DNA of 6,985 nucleotides from CAZDHT01 sp964505325 (GTDB taxonomy: Bacteria; Planctomycetota; PUPC01). The DNA lies in contig CAZDHT010000268.1 in assembly GCA_964505325.1 (NCBI GenBank), positions 1 to 6,985 of the forward strand, in the 5' to 3' direction. A program made the translations under genes and the position numbers. Positions 6,121 to 6,985 of this stretch are shown in pieces. Below the pieces are notes generated by a model, which had not been told where the DNA came from, did no database searches, and worked only from the letters and a program-made list of their open reading frames with translations. Each line of letters starts with the position of its first letter. Positions within the stretch are counted from its first letter, which is position 1.

Positions 6121-6454
6121 GTGGCGTACTTGCTCATAACCGACCGCCGCGACGGCAGCCAGCGCCGGGCGACCATCGACGGCCCCCGGTTTGTCATCGG
6201 CAAGCAGAACACCTGTCAACTCACCCTCGACCGGGTCAACATCTCGCGCGAGCATTGCGAGATCGTCGCCGCGGACGGCGGCCACGTCGTCCGCGACCTC
6301 AAGAGCCGCAACGGGACGTACGTCAACGGCAAGCGCATCAAGAGCGAAACCCCCATCTCCGACGGCGCCGTCATCCAGCTCGGCGACTTCACCCTCCTGT
6401 TTCGCCAAGAGCACCAGAAGACCGCCGCCCAGGAGCAGGCCCCGGTCACCTCCT
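6121..6454 (+). CDS. FHA domain, probably the N-terminus of an FHA-CpaF ATPase (cut by an assembly gap)
   Basis: The FHA (forkhead-associated) domain binds phosphothreonine peptides. From GTG at 6121 the readable 111 residues form a full FHA core: FVIGK (24-28), the SREH motif (42-45), SRNGTYVNG (62-70), and a closing strand FTLLF. The phosphate-contacting Ser42 and Asn64 positions are kept, while the usual Arg of the GR motif is Lys28. A Gln/Glu/Ala-rich linker begins at about residue 96 and runs into 10 Ns. No stop occurs before the gap, and the CpaF-type frame beyond it is open from its first base, so both parts probably belong to one protein in which FHA reads a phosphorylation signal near the pilus ATPase. 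A separate FHA gene ending in the gap remains possible. An in-frame ATG at 6046 lies inside cpaB and is not favoured. Confidence 0.82.
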
Positions 6455-6464
6455 NNNNNNNNNN
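6455..6464. other. Assembly gap (10 Ns)
   Basis: Ten undetermined bases separate the FHA and CpaF segments. The true length is unknown. The two flanking reading frames join only if the real gap is a multiple of three bases, so the literal value of 10 is likely a placeholder or slightly wrong. Confidence 0.98.
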
Positions 6465-6466
6465 CC

Positions 6467-6985
6467 TTCCAGGACATCGGAGAACCGGCCAAGCCGAAGG
6501 AGACCGAACGGCGCTACACCCCGCCGGAACTCAAGCGAAAGATCCACGACATGCTCATCCAGGACCTCGACCTCCGGCACATGGACATGACCAAGGTGCC
6601 GCCGAAGGAGGTCCGCCGCCGCACCGAGAAGGTTGTCGAGAACATCATCAACCGGATCTCCGACGACGTGCCGGTGTGGCTGTCGAACAGCGCGCTGGTC
6701 AAGGAGATCACCGACGAGGCGCTCGGGCTCGGCCCCATCGAAGACCTGCTGGCCGACCATGAAGTCGACGAGATCATGGTCAACGGGTGGAAGCAGATCT
6801 GGGTCGAGAAGCGCGGCAAGATCGAGATAACCGACAAGCGCTTCACCGACGACCGGCAGGTGATGGAGGTGATCCGGCGCATTCTGGCGCCTATCGGCCG
6901 GCGAATCGACGAGGACAGCCCGAAGGTCGACGGCCGCCAGGCCGACGGCTCGCGCGTCAACGCGATCAATCCGCCGCTCTCGCTG
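6467..6985 (+). CDS. cpaF: CpaF/TadA-type secretion ATPase, N-terminal part (partial at both ends)
   Basis: Cytoplasmic hexameric ATPase that powers Flp pilus assembly. The 173 readable residues show the CpaF N-terminal region in order: helices ELKRKIHDMLIQDLDL (21-36), a second helical stretch (47-64), LGLGPIEDLLADHEVDEIMV (86-105), NG and the IWVEKRGKIE strand (111-120), the RFTDD segment (125-129), then RRILAPIGRRIDEDSPKVDG (137-156) and GSRVNAINPPLSL (161-173). These are hallmarks of the CpaF/TadA family. The Walker A, Asp-box and Walker B motifs would lie beyond the window, so activity cannot be judged. No start codon is visible upstream of this conserved part: its frame is open back to the gap and the first in-frame ATG (6551) is inside a conserved helix. 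This supports fusion to, or a start hidden in the gap next to, the FHA segment. tadB and tadC would be expected downstream. Confidence 0.9.

Noticed and set aside
5214..6212. Minus-strand open frame opposite cpaB
   Set aside because: cpaB is well supported by SAF and RcpC motifs; the antisense frame shows only shadow-like composition.
6465..6762. Continuation of the FHA frame past the gap as written
   Set aside because: Taking the 10 Ns literally gives an Arg/His/Gly-rich nonsense tail, while the neighbouring frame encodes clear CpaF sequence; the gap length is not reliable.

Overview
The window is a single-strand stretch of a Tad (tight adherence / Flp type IVc pilus) gene cluster. All recognisable genes lie on the + strand, are packed with gaps of 10 to 45 bases, and mostly have clear Shine-Dalgarno sites, so it reads as one operon. 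The DNA is G+C-rich and clearly bacterial. The run of 10 Ns at 6455-6464 suggests a draft or metagenome-derived assembly. The lineage cannot be fixed from this window. The long, divergent TadG-like protein and the FHA-linked CpaF would fit a planctomycete-like or other deep-branching diderm, but that is a weak inference.

Layout: (1) 1-72, the last 23 codons of an upstream gene, possibly a small pilin; (2) 115-690, CpaA/TadV prepilin peptidase with both catalytic aspartates; (3) 704-1294, a TadE-type pseudopilin; (4) 1333-3603, a very large TadG-like protein (756 aa) with an N-terminal Tad segment, a beta-rich central insertion carrying degenerate ~20-residue repeats, and a C-terminal Tad-type module; (5) 3615-4379, a second TadE-like pseudopilin; (6) 4398-5258, an unrecognised single-pass membrane protein starting at TTG, apparently made of two copies of one small alpha/beta unit; (7) 5304-6110, CpaB/RcpC with a SAF domain, starting at GTG; (8) 6121-6454, an FHA domain starting at GTG, then the N gap, then (9) 6467-6985, the N-terminal part of the CpaF/TadA secretion ATPase, which runs off the window before Walker A. 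Items 8 and 9 are most likely one FHA-CpaF gene interrupted by the gap.

How the genes would work together: CpaA trims the leader peptides of the pilin and of the TadE-type pseudopilins. The TadE and TadG-like proteins would form minor pilus or envelope components. CpaB would act at the periplasmic/outer-membrane channel, and CpaF would power assembly from the cytoplasm, here possibly tuned by a phosphothreonine-reading FHA domain. No RNA genes, CRISPR arrays, mobile elements or convincing terminators were seen. No stretch over 300 bases lacks a gene. The most unusual parts are the repeat-bearing insertion in the TadG-like protein, the two-unit unknown membrane protein, and the FHA-CpaF arrangement.
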